Position numbers and translations under genes: made by a program
In this document: in pieces, positions 52,532-62,211 of the stretch
How the letters are laid out: each line of letters begins with the position of its first letter
How positions within the stretch are numbered: position 1 is the stretch's first letter
Assembly (NCBI GenBank): GCA_964539805.1
Contig: CAZIKN010000013.1
Coordinates: forward strand, 1 to 64,000
Length of the DNA stretch: 64,000 nt
DNA from: M3007 sp964539805
GTDB lineage: Bacteria > Bacteroidota > Bacteroidia > Chitinophagales > Saprospiraceae
Direction of reading: 5' to 3'
Notes under the pieces: model-generated
Database searches by the model: none
Told to the model about the DNA's origin: nothing
Seen by the model: the letters and a program-made list of their open reading frames with translations, nothing else

Positions 52532-55500
52532 ATGCAAAAACTAAAAAACACCCCCCCGATCCTCGTTTTTCTCGCTCTTTTTATTTTCATCGCCTGCAAA
52601 ACCGGCGTAAAAAAAGACCAACCCACCACATCCATCCGGGACAATACAAAACAAAATATGCCCATAACTCCCTTGCCCGGCCCATCTAATTACGGCGCCG
52701 ACTGGAAAATCGTGGACAGCCTCCAAGCACAGGGGCTGCCCAAAAGCGCCGCAGAAAAAGTCCAAGCCATTTATACCCGCGCCCAAAAGGATAAAAACAC
52801 CACACAAATCATTAAATGCCTCATCTATATAGGCAAATACACCGCTACCCTTGAAGAGGATGGCTTCGTAAAGGCTGTCCGTGATTTTGAAAAAGCAGAA
52901 CAAAACGCCAGCCAGCCCGAAAAAGCCATCCTGCAAAGCATCATAGGGCAATGTTATACCTTGTATTTGGAACAAAATCGCTGGGTTTTGAACAACAGAA
53001 CCCCGATTGCCGATGCCGACCGCAAAGGCATGGCCATTGACCTGCAAACCGCTGCTGCAGCACAAATTGAACAGGTATCCTTGGATTATTACGCTGCCTC
53101 CATTAGCCAGGAAGCTTTGCTTCGGACCATTCCGCTCACCGATATGGGCGAGTTGGTCATACGTGGCCATAACGATAGCATCAATGGAGCGCCGCTGCGC
53201 AGCAACCTGTGGGAATTTTTGGCCGATCGGGCCATATCCCATTACAGCAATGAGCGCAGCTTTATTGCCGAGCCGACCTACGCCTTTGCGCTGGATCAAG
53301 AGGCTGCATTAGCCTCTGCCGATGCCTTTATCAATGCCCGCTTCGAGAGCAAGGACAGTTCCTCCGGCAAATGGATGACCATTCGCCTCTACCAACGACT
53401 GCTGGCCGCCACCCAGGCGAGCGATAAACGGTCCAAACATTTGCAGTATGACCTGAGCCGCCTTCGATTTGCTTATGATAATTCCGTGTTGCCCGACAAA
53501 GAACTACGCTATGAAAACACCCTGAAAGCCCTGTATGAGCAACATAAGGATCACCCAATGGCGGGTGAAATCATGTACCGTTTATACATGGACAAAGTAT
53601 GGAGCGGCTACAATGATCAGGACAAAGGAGCAGGCGAGCGCAATAAGCAAATCTTAAAAGACCTGACAAAAATCATACAGCAGCACCCCAATACCTATGG
53701 AGCCTCGCTTTGCCAATCTCTGGTCAACCGGCTGCGCCAAAAAAACCTGAACGCTGTAGTAGAAGAAGTGAATTTGCCTAATCGGCCTATACTCATTTCT
53801 GTTTCTTATAAAAACCTGAGCCGCGTACATGTACGTGTAGTGCATGCCAATTTTAACCCTGAGTTCTGGGATAATGTCAATTATGATGAACGTTGGAACA
53901 AACTGCAAAGCCTGCTCATGGTGCAACAGCGCAGTTGGGATGTTCAAGACCCCGGTGATTGCTTAGAGCACCGCACTGAACTGAGCCTTGAGGGCCTGCC
54001 TTTTGGCAAATATTGGGTTATGGTATGTGAAAACGAGCAATTTGATCGCGCTAAAGGCTTTGCCAGCTTTGCTGACTTCGCCGTGTCCAACTTATCGGTT
54101 TCTGGTTACTCGGAGCAGAGCCTAAGCCATTTTGTGGTCGCCAACCGCGAAACAGGTACGCCCATTGCAGGGGTAAAGCTCAACTTCTTCAACCAGCGCT
54201 GGGACAACAACCGCCATCGCAATCAATTTATTGGAAGCAGCACGACCGATCCAAAAGGCTTTGCCAAAGCGGATATTCCTCAAAATACCTACGTACAAGT
54301 GCTGGCCACTTTGGGCGAGGACAGCCTCTGGGTGGGCAATGCCTCCCATGGCCGCTATTACGAGGACCGCTCAAGAAGACCACAGGTGCAATTTTTTACG
54401 GATCGCTCCCTTTATCGCCCTGGCCAAACAGTTTATTTCAAAGGGGTCATGTTTCAAAATGATGACAAAAACCGCCCTCAAATTCTTGAAAACCAGGCCA
54501 CTACCGCCATCTTTTACGATGCCAACGGACAGGAAAAAGGCCGCCTTAGCCTGCGAACCAATGAGTATGGCAGCTTCAATGGTGCCTTTACCGCACCAGC
54601 CTCAGGCCTGACAGGACAAATGAGCATCCGCTGCGACAATGCTAATGGTGGCGCCTATTTTAATGTTGAAGAATACAAACGCCCTAAATTTGAAGTAAGC
54701 ATAAAACCCATCACGGGCGAATACCGCATCGGGGATAAAATCACCGTAAACGGAGAAGCAAAAAACTACGCGGGCAATGTGGTGGACGGTGCCAAAGTGC
54801 AGTATCGTGTAGTGCGCATGGCGCGTTATCCATTTTGGGATTATGGATGGTGGTTTAGAGGCCCTTCTCGCGCCAGTGAAGAACGCGAAATTACCAACGG
54901 GACTGCCTCAACAGATGAAAATGGACAGTTCAACATCACTTTTGAAGCCATACCAGACCAAAACATACCCAAAAAAGACCAGCCCGTTTTTGATTACCGC
55001 GTTACCGTGGATGTCACGGACATCAACGGTGAAACCCGTAGCGGAGATCGAAGTGTAAGCGCCGGGTATGTGGCCCTCCAGGTAGATTGGGAATTGCCCG
55101 CCGAAATCAATGTGGACAGTCTGAAAAATATCGGCCTGAAAACAACCAATTGGAGCGGTGAAAAAATGACCGCAACAGGTGATATCAGCATTCAGAAATT
55201 GGTGGAACCCAAACAGCACTACCTAAAACGCTATTGGGACAAGCCGGATCTGCCCGTTATTAAAAAGGCCGATTTTGACAAACTTTTCCCCAATTTCGCC
55301 TGGCAAGATGAGGATAATCCTGAAAAATGGGATAGACAGGATTTTACCAGAAACGTAAAGTTCAATACCAATAGCACCCAAAACCTTAACCTGTATGATG
55401 GGAAAGTCAGTCCCGGCTACTACCTGATGCGCCTGACAACTCAGGATAAATACGGGGAAAAGATTGAAATTCAACGTATTGTAAGGGTGTATAACAGTAT

Positions 55501-58500
55501 TGACCCGGGTTCAAAATTTTATGAACCCAAATTGTTGACGGATAAGCCACAATATGAACCTGGCGAAACAGCCCAATTGGAACTGGGCGCAAAAGATGGC
55601 CCACAACCCATTTTCTTCGCTATTGAACGGGAAGGCAAACTGAAGGACAAAGTGTGGCTAAGTGCAAATCCTGTGCAATTTGTCCCTATCTCCATCACTG
55701 AAGAAGATCGCGGAGGAATCGTGGTGCATGCCTTTGCCGTACGCAACAACCGATACTACAGCATCGGAAGCCATACCATACAGGTACCCTGGAGCAACAA
55801 AGAGCTCAACATCAGTTTTGAAAGCTTCCGTGACAAACTCCAGCCCGGCGATCAGGAAGAATGGCGCCTCAAAATAAGCGGCCCTAAAAAAGAAAAAGTA
55901 GCCGCAGAGATGGTGGCCGCTATGTATGATGCCTCCTTGGATCAGTTCAAGCCCCATGACTGGGGCCGTATCGGTTTCCCGAGCCAATATGCCCGCTGTG
56001 GCATTTACTACCATGCCTATAATGCCAGTTACGGTGAGCAAATTTACCCGGAATCCAGCAATAATTACGAAATTCAAGAGCGCATACTCCCCACGCTCAA
56101 CTGGTTTGATTTCCTGTCCATGGGTTATTATGAAAGGTATTTGGATACCGTAGTCACCTTTGACCCGGAAACATACGAGGAAAAAGTGCAGGTCGTCAGG
56201 CGTGATATGCCGCGTGTTATGAGCATGCCCGCGCCCGCTGGCGGGGAATTGAAAGCCATGAAAGCGGAATCAATTGAAGGTGATTTTGCTGCTAGATTTA
56301 CTCCACCTGTTGTCGTAGAAACTCCTGCTGGCAAAAACGCCGCACCACCTGCCCCTATCCGCCGGAATTTGAACGAAACGGTATTTTTCTTTCCAGAAGT
56401 GCGTACGGATAAAGACGGTAATATGGTACTCAAATTCAAGATGAACGAGGCCCTCACCCGTTGGAAACTGCTCACCTTTGCCCACACGAAAGCATTGCAG
56501 CAGGCCATAAGCACCCGGGAGGTGGTGACCCAAAAGGAACTGATGATCTTGGCCAATGCCCCGCGCTTCCTGCGCGCAGGCGACGATATTGTGTTCGGGG
56601 CCAAGGTCAGCAACCTGTCCGCCAAAACCATTACGGGAAAGGCCACGCTCAACTTGTTGGATGCCAACACCTTGCAACCCGTCGAGCAAGCGTTCGGCCT
56701 CAACAGAACCATACCTTTTGAAGTGAAAAGCGGCCAATCCGCGCCTTTGTCCTGGAAACTGAAAGTCCCCGAAAACTACACAGGCGCCGTGACCTGGCAG
56801 ATTTTTGCGGATGGCAATAATTTCCGTGATGGCGAGGAAAGCACCCTGCCTGTGGTGACCAACCGTATGCTCGTGACCGAGACGCTGCCCATGTCGCTGC
56901 GCGGTAACCAGACCAAAAATTTTGTTTTTGACAACCTGAAAAATGCACCCACTGGCTCGTCTTTGGTCAGCCATAATTTTTCCCTTGAGTTCACCAGCAA
57001 TCCCGTGTGGTATGCTGTACAGGCGCTTCCTTACCTCATGGAGTACCCGCATGAATGCAGTGAGCAAGTTTTCAGCCGTTTTTATGCCAATACCCTGGCC
57101 CAAAGCGTCACGCAAAAACTGCCCCAGATCAGGCGTGTTTTTGAGCGCTGGAAAGACAGTCCCAACGCCCTGGCCTCCAATTTATCCAAAAATCAGGAAC
57201 TAAAATATGCCCTTTTGGAAGAAACGCCCTGGGTAGTGGATGCCCAGAACGAAGCAGCACAAAAACAGAACATTGCCCTGCTCTTTGACCTCAACCGCAT
57301 GGCCAATGAGCGAGAGCGCGCCCTGAACACACTCAGTGAGCGCCAGGGTGATGATGGAGGGTTCTCCTGGTTTCCGGGCGGGAATGCCAGCTGGTACATC
57401 ACACAATACATCTACAGCGGACTGGGCCATTTGGCTCGCTTGGGGGCCATTGACCTTCAAAATGACCCTAAAGCAGCAGATATTTGGCAAAAAAGTGCCA
57501 GTTATTGTACTGCTCAAGTGGAAAAAGCCTACCGCGATCTGGAATACGAGGTGCAAAAAGGTCGCGCAAAATTTGAAGATGACCACCTGCACAGCATGGT
57601 CATCCAGTACCTGTATGCCCGCAATTTGGTGCAAGGTGCCAATGCAACTTTGGACAACAACATCCTGAACTACTATTTAGGTCAGGCCGAAAAATATTGG
57701 CTCGGCAAAGGGCTGTACCAGGAAGGCCTGCTGGCCTTGGGCCTGCAAGGAGCTGGCCGCACGGATGCCGCTAAAAAGATCGCCAACAGCCTTCGCGAGC
57801 GCGCCATAGTCAAAGAAGAGCTCGGAATGTATTGGCCCCATGATCGCGGGTATTTCTGGTACCAGCTGCCCATCGAGACCCAGGCCCTGATGATAGAGGT
57901 ATTTCAGGATGTGGCCAAGGATGCCCGTGCGGTGGAGGACCTGCGCATCTGGCTCCTGAAAAACAAACAAACCAACCGCTGGGAAAGCACCAAGGCGACT
58001 TCCGAGGCCATATACGCCCTGCTCTTGGATTCAGGGGCTGCACCGGAAAAAAGCTGGTTGAACAACAGCAGTGCCGTACAGGTCACGCTCGGCGGCAAAA
58101 CCCTCAAACCAACGGAATACGAGGCCGGAACAGGCTATTTTAAACAAAGCTGGGCGGGTAAGGAAGTGAAAAGCTCCTGGGCCAACGTAAAGGTGGAAAA
58201 CCCCAACAGCAATATCGTGTGGGGAAGCGCCTATTGGCAATATTTTGAAGATCTGGATAAGATCAAAACCTTCCAGAAAACACCTTTGACCATCGTAAAA
58301 GAACTGTTTAAGGAGGAAAACTCACCCAATGGCCCAATTTTGACCCGTATCACGGAAAACAATGTGCTCAAACGCGGTGACAAAGTGAAAGTGCGCATTG
58401 AGATCCGCGTGGATCGGGAAATGGAATTTGTGCACCTCAAGGATATGCGCGCTGCCGGCTTTGAACCTGTCAATGTGCTCAGCGGCTACCGCTGGCAGGG

Positions 58501-58702
58501 CGGCTTGGGCTATTACGAAAGCACCAAAGACCTTGCCACCCACTTTTTTATAGAATACCTGCCCAAAGGTACCTTTGTTTTTGAATACCAGCTCGTGGTC
58601 AGCCATCAGGGCGACATGAGCAACGGCATCACGACCATGCAGTGCATGTACGCGCCGGAGTTTACGAGCCATTCAAAAGGGATAAGGGTAAAGGTGGAGT
58701 AG
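52532..58702 (+). CDS. Alpha-2-macroglobulin family lipoprotein
   Basis: 2056 residues. Lipoprotein signal with Cys 22 (LFIFIAC), so probably anchored in the outer or inner membrane. The N-terminal 600 residues are helical and beta domains, then MG2 (VQFFTDRSLYRPGQTVYFKG near 620, EYKRPKFEVSI near 711), the A2M domain (RRNLNETVFFFPEVRTDKDG near 1277), and the thioester-containing helical domain with CSEQ (Cys 1509) in YPHECSEQVFSRFY and GDDGGFSWFPGGNASWYITQ. The CxEQ motif is kept, so the thioester trap should be functional. It covalently traps proteases and so protects the envelope. The pbpC gene that often accompanies such genes is absent. Confidence 0.93.
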   Translation: MQKLKNTPPILVFLALFIFIACKTGVKKDQPTTSIRDNTKQNMPITPLPGPSNYGADWKIVDSLQAQGLPKSAAEKVQAIYTRAQKDKNTTQIIKCLIYIGKYTATLEEDGFVKAVRDFEKAEQNASQPEKAILQSIIGQCYTLYLEQNRWVLNNRTPIADADRKGMAIDLQTAAAAQIEQVSLDYYAASISQEALLRTIPLTDMGELVIRGHNDSINGAPLRSNLWEFLADRAISHYSNERSFIAEPTYAFALDQEAALASADAFINARFESKDSSSGKWMTIRLYQRLLAATQASDKRSKHLQYDLSRLRFAYDNSVLPDKELRYENTLKALYEQHKDHPMAGEIMYRLYMDKVWSGYNDQDKGAGERNKQILKDLTKIIQQHPNTYGASLCQSLVNRLRQKNLNAVVEEVNLPNRPILISVSYKNLSRVHVRVVHANFNPEFWDNVNYDERWNKLQSLLMVQQRSWDVQDPGDCLEHRTELSLEGLPFGKYWVMVCENEQFDRAKGFASFADFAVSNLSVSGYSEQSLSHFVVANRETGTPIAGVKLNFFNQRWDNNRHRNQFIGSSTTDPKGFAKADIPQNTYVQVLATLGEDSLWVGNASHGRYYEDRSRRPQVQFFTDRSLYRPGQTVYFKGVMFQNDDKNRPQILENQATTAIFYDANGQEKGRLSLRTNEYGSFNGAFTAPASGLTGQMSIRCDNANGGAYFNVEEYKRPKFEVSIKPITGEYRIGDKITVNGEAKNYAGNVVDGAKVQYRVVRMARYPFWDYGWWFRGPSRASEEREITNGTASTDENGQFNITFEAIPDQNIPKKDQPVFDYRVTVDVTDINGETRSGDRSVSAGYVALQVDWELPAEINVDSLKNIGLKTTNWSGEKMTATGDISIQKLVEPKQHYLKRYWDKPDLPVIKKADFDKLFPNFAWQDEDNPEKWDRQDFTRNVKFNTNSTQNLNLYDGKVSPGYYLMRLTTQDKYGEKIEIQRIVRVYNSIDPGSKFYEPKLLTDKPQYEPGETAQLELGAKDGPQPIFFAIEREGKLKDKVWLSANPVQFVPISITEEDRGGIVVHAFAVRNNRYYSIGSHTIQVPWSNKELNISFESFRDKLQPGDQEEWRLKISGPKKEKVAAEMVAAMYDASLDQFKPHDWGRIGFPSQYARCGIYYHAYNASYGEQIYPESSNNYEIQERILPTLNWFDFLSMGYYERYLDTVVTFDPETYEEKVQVVRRDMPRVMSMPAPAGGELKAMKAESIEGDFAARFTPPVVVETPAGKNAAPPAPIRRNLNETVFFFPEVRTDKDGNMVLKFKMNEALTRWKLLTFAHTKALQQAISTREVVTQKELMILANAPRFLRAGDDIVFGAKVSNLSAKTITGKATLNLLDANTLQPVEQAFGLNRTIPFEVKSGQSAPLSWKLKVPENYTGAVTWQIFADGNNFRDGEESTLPVVTNRMLVTETLPMSLRGNQTKNFVFDNLKNAPTGSSLVSHNFSLEFTSNPVWYAVQALPYLMEYPHECSEQVFSRFYANTLAQSVTQKLPQIRRVFERWKDSPNALASNLSKNQELKYALLEETPWVVDAQNEAAQKQNIALLFDLNRMANERERALNTLSERQGDDGGFSWFPGGNASWYITQYIYSGLGHLARLGAIDLQNDPKAADIWQKSASYCTAQVEKAYRDLEYEVQKGRAKFEDDHLHSMVIQYLYARNLVQGANATLDNNILNYYLGQAEKYWLGKGLYQEGLLALGLQGAGRTDAAKKIANSLRERAIVKEELGMYWPHDRGYFWYQLPIETQALMIEVFQDVAKDARAVEDLRIWLLKNKQTNRWESTKATSEAIYALLLDSGAAPEKSWLNNSSAVQVTLGGKTLKPTEYEAGTGYFKQSWAGKEVKSSWANVKVENPNSNIVWGSAYWQYFEDLDKIKTFQKTPLTIVKELFKEENSPNGPILTRITENNVLKRGDKVKVRIEIRVDREMEFVHLKDMRAAGFEPVNVLSGYRWQGGLGYYESTKDLATHFFIEYLPKGTFVFEYQLVVSHQGDMSNGITTMQCMYAPEFTSHSKGIRVKVE

Positions 58703-58991
58703 GGAGAGGAGTTAATAGAACGCAGGCGTGGACGCTGTGCCGTCCTGCGGTGGCCTTTCGGGTAGGGTTTTGGGGCATAGGCGACAACGAAGCCTCCCGG
58801 CAACGCCTTCGGCCAAAACTCCTATAAATGTAAGGCATTTGAGCCATAGTTCATCATTATTAAATGCATGTTTTATGGCTAAAAAAAGGACATCGGGGCT
58901 GTATCATAAGTATCAAAGGCAAAAGCAAGGCGGAATAAAATTTTGTTTTTTAGTCCATCTCCATCTTTGACTTATAATACAGCCTCTTCCG
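58703..58991. other. Intergenic region without recognised genes
   Basis: Space between the alpha-2-macroglobulin gene and the transposase relic. A 31-codon frame at 58874 (MAKKRTSGLYHKYQRQKQGG) has no recognisable relative. No hairpin or promoter stands out. Confidence 0.4.
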
Positions 58992-59267
58992 GTGTTCCCG
59001 GCCGGAATTTTCCGAGGTTTTGAACGATCTGACTCGCCGCTTGCCCGCCATGTCCGCCAGGCCTTGGATGATCTGGCCCAATGCCGCACGGCAATTTTGG
59101 GCGGCCATGTTGATGCCTGCGATGGCTGCAGGACGCTGCGGATTGCTTACAACTCCTGCCGCAACCGCCAATGGGAGAAATGCCTCTTTGGACGCCGCTT
59201 TTTTGCTAAAAATCGCCTCGCGGCCTTCCCTGCGTGGGCAAGGGACGACGGCTTGGTTCAATCCTGA
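58992..59267 (+). pseudogene. IS91 family transposase relic
   Basis: The translation contains QCRTAILGGHVDACDGC then IAYNSCRNRQWEKC, which matches the N-terminal zinc-binding domain of IS91/ISCR transposases (C-R-T-A-x-L-G-G-H, C-x-x-C, CRNRHCPKC). Here the last motif is damaged: His and one Cys are lost (RNRQWEKC). The upstream part continues better in another frame (NDLTRRLPAMSA), indicating a frameshift. The catalytic part is absent. It is a dead remnant at the border of the accessory region to the right. Confidence 0.75.
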
Positions 59268-59282
59268 CAAGTCGTCAGGACC

Positions 59283-59315
59283 GAACGGCAAGGCTCAATT
59301 TCTCGCTTGCCGTTC
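59283..59315. terminator. Hairpin downstream of the transposase relic
   Basis: GAACGGCAAG (59283-59292) pairs with CTTGCCGTTC (59306-59315) across 13 nt. A second small hairpin CCTGAC/GTCAGG precedes it at about 59263-59279. It may be the old end structure of the insertion or a terminator for the leftward HxlR gene. Confidence 0.4.
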
Positions 59316-59393
59316 AGCCTTTAATGTTCTGCGATTTTTTTCACATCTAATTTGATATGTATTTAGAAATACCTTTCCGGATTTTCAAATTTT

Positions 59394-59822
59394 CTAATAC
59401 TCATTTGAAGCAATTAAGTCCTCCGTCTTTTTCTTAATAAACCCAACCTTATCCTTTTTTACTTCTTCCAACATCGCTGCTCTGTCTGCTGAAATCTCAA
59501 AATATTTTTCAGCCCACAAATTTATTTCCAACATAATGGGAAGCAAATCAATCCCTTTTTGGGTCAATTTATACAAAACCTTTGCTTTGCTGTCGGGATG
59601 CTCCAATTTTACGACAAGTTGATTTTCCTCCAACGCCTGCAATCGAGCCGCTAAAATATTGGTGGCAATGCCTTCGGGCGATTTTAAAAAATCGCCATAA
59701 GTACACCCATTTGCTTCCATTAAGTCCCTGATAATCAATAAGGTCCATTTGTCTCCCCATACATCAAGGGAGCAACCAATCGGGCAATTCGACCTTTTCC
59801 CAGCCGCTTTTATAAATTCCAT
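59394..59822 (-). CDS. HxlR family transcriptional regulator
   Basis: 142 residues with the HxlR signature: CPIGCSLDVWGDKWTLLIIR then DLMEANGCTYGDFL, a winged helix (ILAARLQALEENQLVVKLEH). The N-terminal Cys residues of the CPIG motif are typical sensors for electrophiles or oxidants in this family (HypR, YodB). It is divergent from an SDR oxidoreductase gene; two palindromic operators lie in the shared 118-bp space, so it probably represses itself and the oxidoreductase cassette. Confidence 0.92.
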   Translation of the reverse strand: MEFIKAAGKRSNCPIGCSLDVWGDKWTLLIIRDLMEANGCTYGDFLKSPEGIATNILAARLQALEENQLVVKLEHPDSKAKVLYKLTQKGIDLLPIMLEINLWAEKYFEISADRAAMLEEVKKDKVGFIKKKTEDLIASNEY

Positions 59823-59855
59823 TTTGTTAAAATTTCGTTAAGGCCTACTTATTTA

Positions 59856-59905
59856 CTTGCAATTTGCAAGCAAATAAATACACATTTGCACTTGCAATTT
59901 GCAAG
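59856..59905. promoter_or_regulatory. Pair of palindromic operators (HxlR sites)
   Basis: CTTGCAATTTGCAAG occurs twice, at 59856-59870 and 59891-59905. Each is a perfect 7-bp inverted repeat around one base. Their centres are 35 bp apart, between the divergent HxlR and SDR genes, the place expected for a dimeric winged-helix repressor. Confidence 0.75.
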
Positions 59906-59940
59906 CAAAGGTATTGGGTTAATTTTTTAAAATCAAAAAA

Positions 59941-60741
59941 ATGTCACAAACGATATTAGTCACAGGAGCATCCTCAGGGTTTGGACTTCTCATCGCAAAC
60001 AAACTTCACAATAGCGGATACACCGTAATCGGTACCAGCCGCAATCCTGAAAAAGTACAGTCAAAAGTACGTTTCAAGGTGATTGCATTGGACCTTGATT
60101 CAGAACAATCAATAAGCACGCTTCCTGAAAGACTATTTAAGGAAATAAACAGATTGGATATTCTTATCAACAATGCCGGCTTTTTGGTGAATGGCATTGC
60201 AGAAGAAATCCCTATTGAGTTGGGCAGACAACAATTTGAAACTAATTTTTGGGGAACCATTAAAGTAACAAATGCCGTATTGCCCTATTTTAGGAAACAA
60301 AAATCCGGTAAAATAATAACGATAGGCTCCATTACAGGGCTTGTTGCATTTCCAAGCACTGCATACTATGCGGCATCCAAACATGCTTTGGAAGGGTATT
60401 ACAAGGCATTGCGTTATGAACTAACAGAATTTAATATTCGTGTTGCCATGATTGAACCCGGTTCTTTCAAGACAAATATCATGGAAAACGCCTCAAAAAC
60501 TTTGAATAGAATTGATGACTACAATTCATTGAGGAATAAAAGCGAGAAGTACGCAGATTTCATTGTAGAACAGGGTGAAGACGCTTCAATGGTTGCCCAA
60601 AAAGTGCTAAAAGTGGTTGAAACAGACAAACCCAAATTCAGGAATTTGGTTGGAAAAGGTTTGTCTGTGTTGATAAACTTGCAACACTTCGCTTATGGAA
60701 TGTTGGAAAAAACAATTCTTAAACAATTAAACAACGCTTAA
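59941..60741 (+). CDS. SDR family oxidoreductase
   Basis: 266 residues of classical short-chain dehydrogenase. Cofactor motif TGASSGFG (9-16), NNAG (77-80), and the catalytic Ser 130, Tyr 143 and Lys 147 (YAASK). NADP preference is plausible from GTSRNPE at 31-37. Substrate unknown; relatives next to HxlR regulators often handle reactive aldehydes or quinones. The next frame (deleted hydrolase) starts 1 bp after its stop, and the quinone oxidoreductase follows, so they form one operon. Confidence 0.92.
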   Translation: MSQTILVTGASSGFGLLIANKLHNSGYTVIGTSRNPEKVQSKVRFKVIALDLDSEQSISTLPERLFKEINRLDILINNAGFLVNGIAEEIPIELGRQQFETNFWGTIKVTNAVLPYFRKQKSGKIITIGSITGLVAFPSTAYYAASKHALEGYYKALRYELTEFNIRVAMIEPGSFKTNIMENASKTLNRIDDYNSLRNKSEKYADFIVEQGEDASMVAQKVLKVVETDKPKFRNLVGKGLSVLINLQHFAYGMLEKTILKQLNNA

Positions 60742-60742
60742 A

Positions 60743-60997
60743 ATGAAAAAAACATTTCTTCTGACAATTTTAATGATTCTCAATATGGCAACATCAAATG
60801 CACAAGGCGAAAACCATACTTACGCAACTGTCCCAACTAAATTTGTGGAGGCTAAGGGTATAAAATTCGCCTATCGTTTTTATGGCAAAGAAGAGGATAT
60901 TCCAGCAGTTATTTACCCCAATCCTGGGCATAGCGGCATATTCCAATATCACGAGGAATTTCTCAAAAAAGCCATTCCGTTTTTAACCAAACTTTAA
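60743..60997 (+). pseudogene. Alpha/beta hydrolase with an internal deletion
   Basis: 84 codons. The first 50 residues (MKKTFLLTILMILNMATSNA; TKFVEAKGIKFAYRFYGKEE) match the start of secreted alpha/beta hydrolases, and the last 30 (AVIYPNPGHSGIFQYHEEFL) match their very end, with the catalytic His region GHSGIFQYHEEF. The middle, about 180-200 residues with the Ser and Asp of the triad, is missing in frame. A functional enzyme is excluded; a short secreted product could still be made. Confidence 0.72.
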
Positions 60998-61002
60998 AAA
61001 AT

Positions 61003-62007
61003 ATGAAAGCCTTTATAGCAAATAGCTACGGCAAAAAAGAAAAATTGCAACAAATGGAAGTTGCAACACCCAAAATCAAACCTAATGACGTGCTGGTGCA
61101 GGTAAGTGCGGCTGGTGTGAACTTGTTGGACTCGCTTATTAAAAATGGCGATTTCAAACTGTTTATCCCCTATAAACCGCCTTTTGCTCTGGGGCATGAC
61201 GTGGCAGGCGTGGTGACCCAAGTTGGGGCAAATGTCCGCAAGTTCAAGGTTGGTGATGAAGTCTATGCAAGACCTGCCGATTACAGCATCGGTACTTTTG
61301 CTGAATTCGTTGCTTTCAACGAAAATGATGCGGCACTCAAACCCAAAAACCTCACCATGGAGGAAGCCGCCTCCATTCCATTGGTCGGATTGACAGCATG
61401 GCAAGCAATGGTCGAAATCGCAAATCTTAAAAAAGGGCAAAAAGTTTTTGTCCAGGCGGGTTCGGGCGGCGTCGGCACATTTGCTGTTCAACTTGCCAAG
61501 CATCTGGGGGCATTCGTTGCCACGACTACAAGTGCCGCAAATATGGATTGGGTAAAAAAACTTGGTGCCGACGTTGTGATTGACTATAAAACAGAAGATT
61601 TCGAAGCCAAACTGAAAGATTACGATTTGGTTTTGCATAGCAATAAAGACCCTGAAATCCTTGACAAATCGCTGCGAATCCTAAAACCGGGAGGAAAACT
61701 TGTCTCTTTGGTCGGCCCACCCACTCCCGAATTTGCAAAAGCAATTGGCTTGCCCTGGTATTTCGGGCTTATCACAAAACTGTTGAGTTTTGGAGCAAAG
61801 AAAAAAGCGAAAAAAGCAAAAGCGGAATTTTCATTCTTGTTTATGCGGGCAGAAGGCGGGCAATTGGGGCAGGTTACTCAATTGATAGAGTCCGGAGCGA
61901 TAAAACCCGTTGTTGATAAGGTTTTTCCTTTTGAGCAAACCAACGAAGCATTGGCTTATGTTGAAACAGGTCGTGCCAAAGGTAAGGTTGTTATCAAAGT
62001 AAAATAG
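61003..62007 (+). CDS. NADP-dependent quinone oxidoreductase-like protein
   Basis: 334 residues of the zinc-independent MDR group. LGHDVAGVVTQVGANVRKFK marks the substrate side, and VFVQAGSGGVGTFAVQLAKH (about 147-165) is the nucleotide-binding turn. No zinc ligands are visible. It reduces quinones or enones with NADPH in characterised relatives. It is the last gene of the HxlR-controlled cassette, 5 bp after the deleted hydrolase. A weak hairpin (GGTCGAA/TTCGACC at about 62013-62047) may end the transcript. Confidence 0.9.
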   Translation: MKAFIANSYGKKEKLQQMEVATPKIKPNDVLVQVSAAGVNLLDSLIKNGDFKLFIPYKPPFALGHDVAGVVTQVGANVRKFKVGDEVYARPADYSIGTFAEFVAFNENDAALKPKNLTMEEAASIPLVGLTAWQAMVEIANLKKGQKVFVQAGSGGVGTFAVQLAKHLGAFVATTTSAANMDWVKKLGADVVIDYKTEDFEAKLKDYDLVLHSNKDPEILDKSLRILKPGGKLVSLVGPPTPEFAKAIGLPWYFGLITKLLSFGAKKKAKKAKAEFSFLFMRAEGGQLGQVTQLIESGAIKPVVDKVFPFEQTNEALAYVETGRAKGKVVIKVK

Positions 62008-62120
62008 GAGAGGTCGAACAAAGCAATTCTAAAATGAATATTCGACCGCTCCGATGTCTTACGAATGGCGTTTTAACCCATTATTCGCATTGTTTATTAA
62101 TTGTTTCACCGAACGGTCGG

Positions 62121-62193
62121 GGCTTGCCGAAGTGCCGCCTTGCAGACACTTTAAAATTAGCACAAATGTTTCTGGCGGCATTTTCGGCAAGCC
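62121..62193. repeat. Imperfect stem-loop at the left edge of the DUF2971 cassette
   Basis: 62121-62139 pairs with 62174-62193 (GGCTTGCCGAA with TTCGGCAAGCC, then an imperfect part with GCCGCC/GGCGGC) around a 34-nt loop. It is an imperfect palindrome with a bulge, the kind of structure seen in recombination sites such as attC, although the attC core triplet rule is not clearly met. Confidence 0.6.
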
Positions 62194-62196
62194 GAT

Positions 62197-62211
62197 GTTA
62201 GCGGCTGTAAT
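62197..62211. repeat. Left inverted repeat of the DUF2971 cassette
   Basis: GTTAGCGGCTGTAAT is the reverse complement of 63144-63158 with one mismatch. The two copies enclose the DUF2971 gene. Confidence 0.7.
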
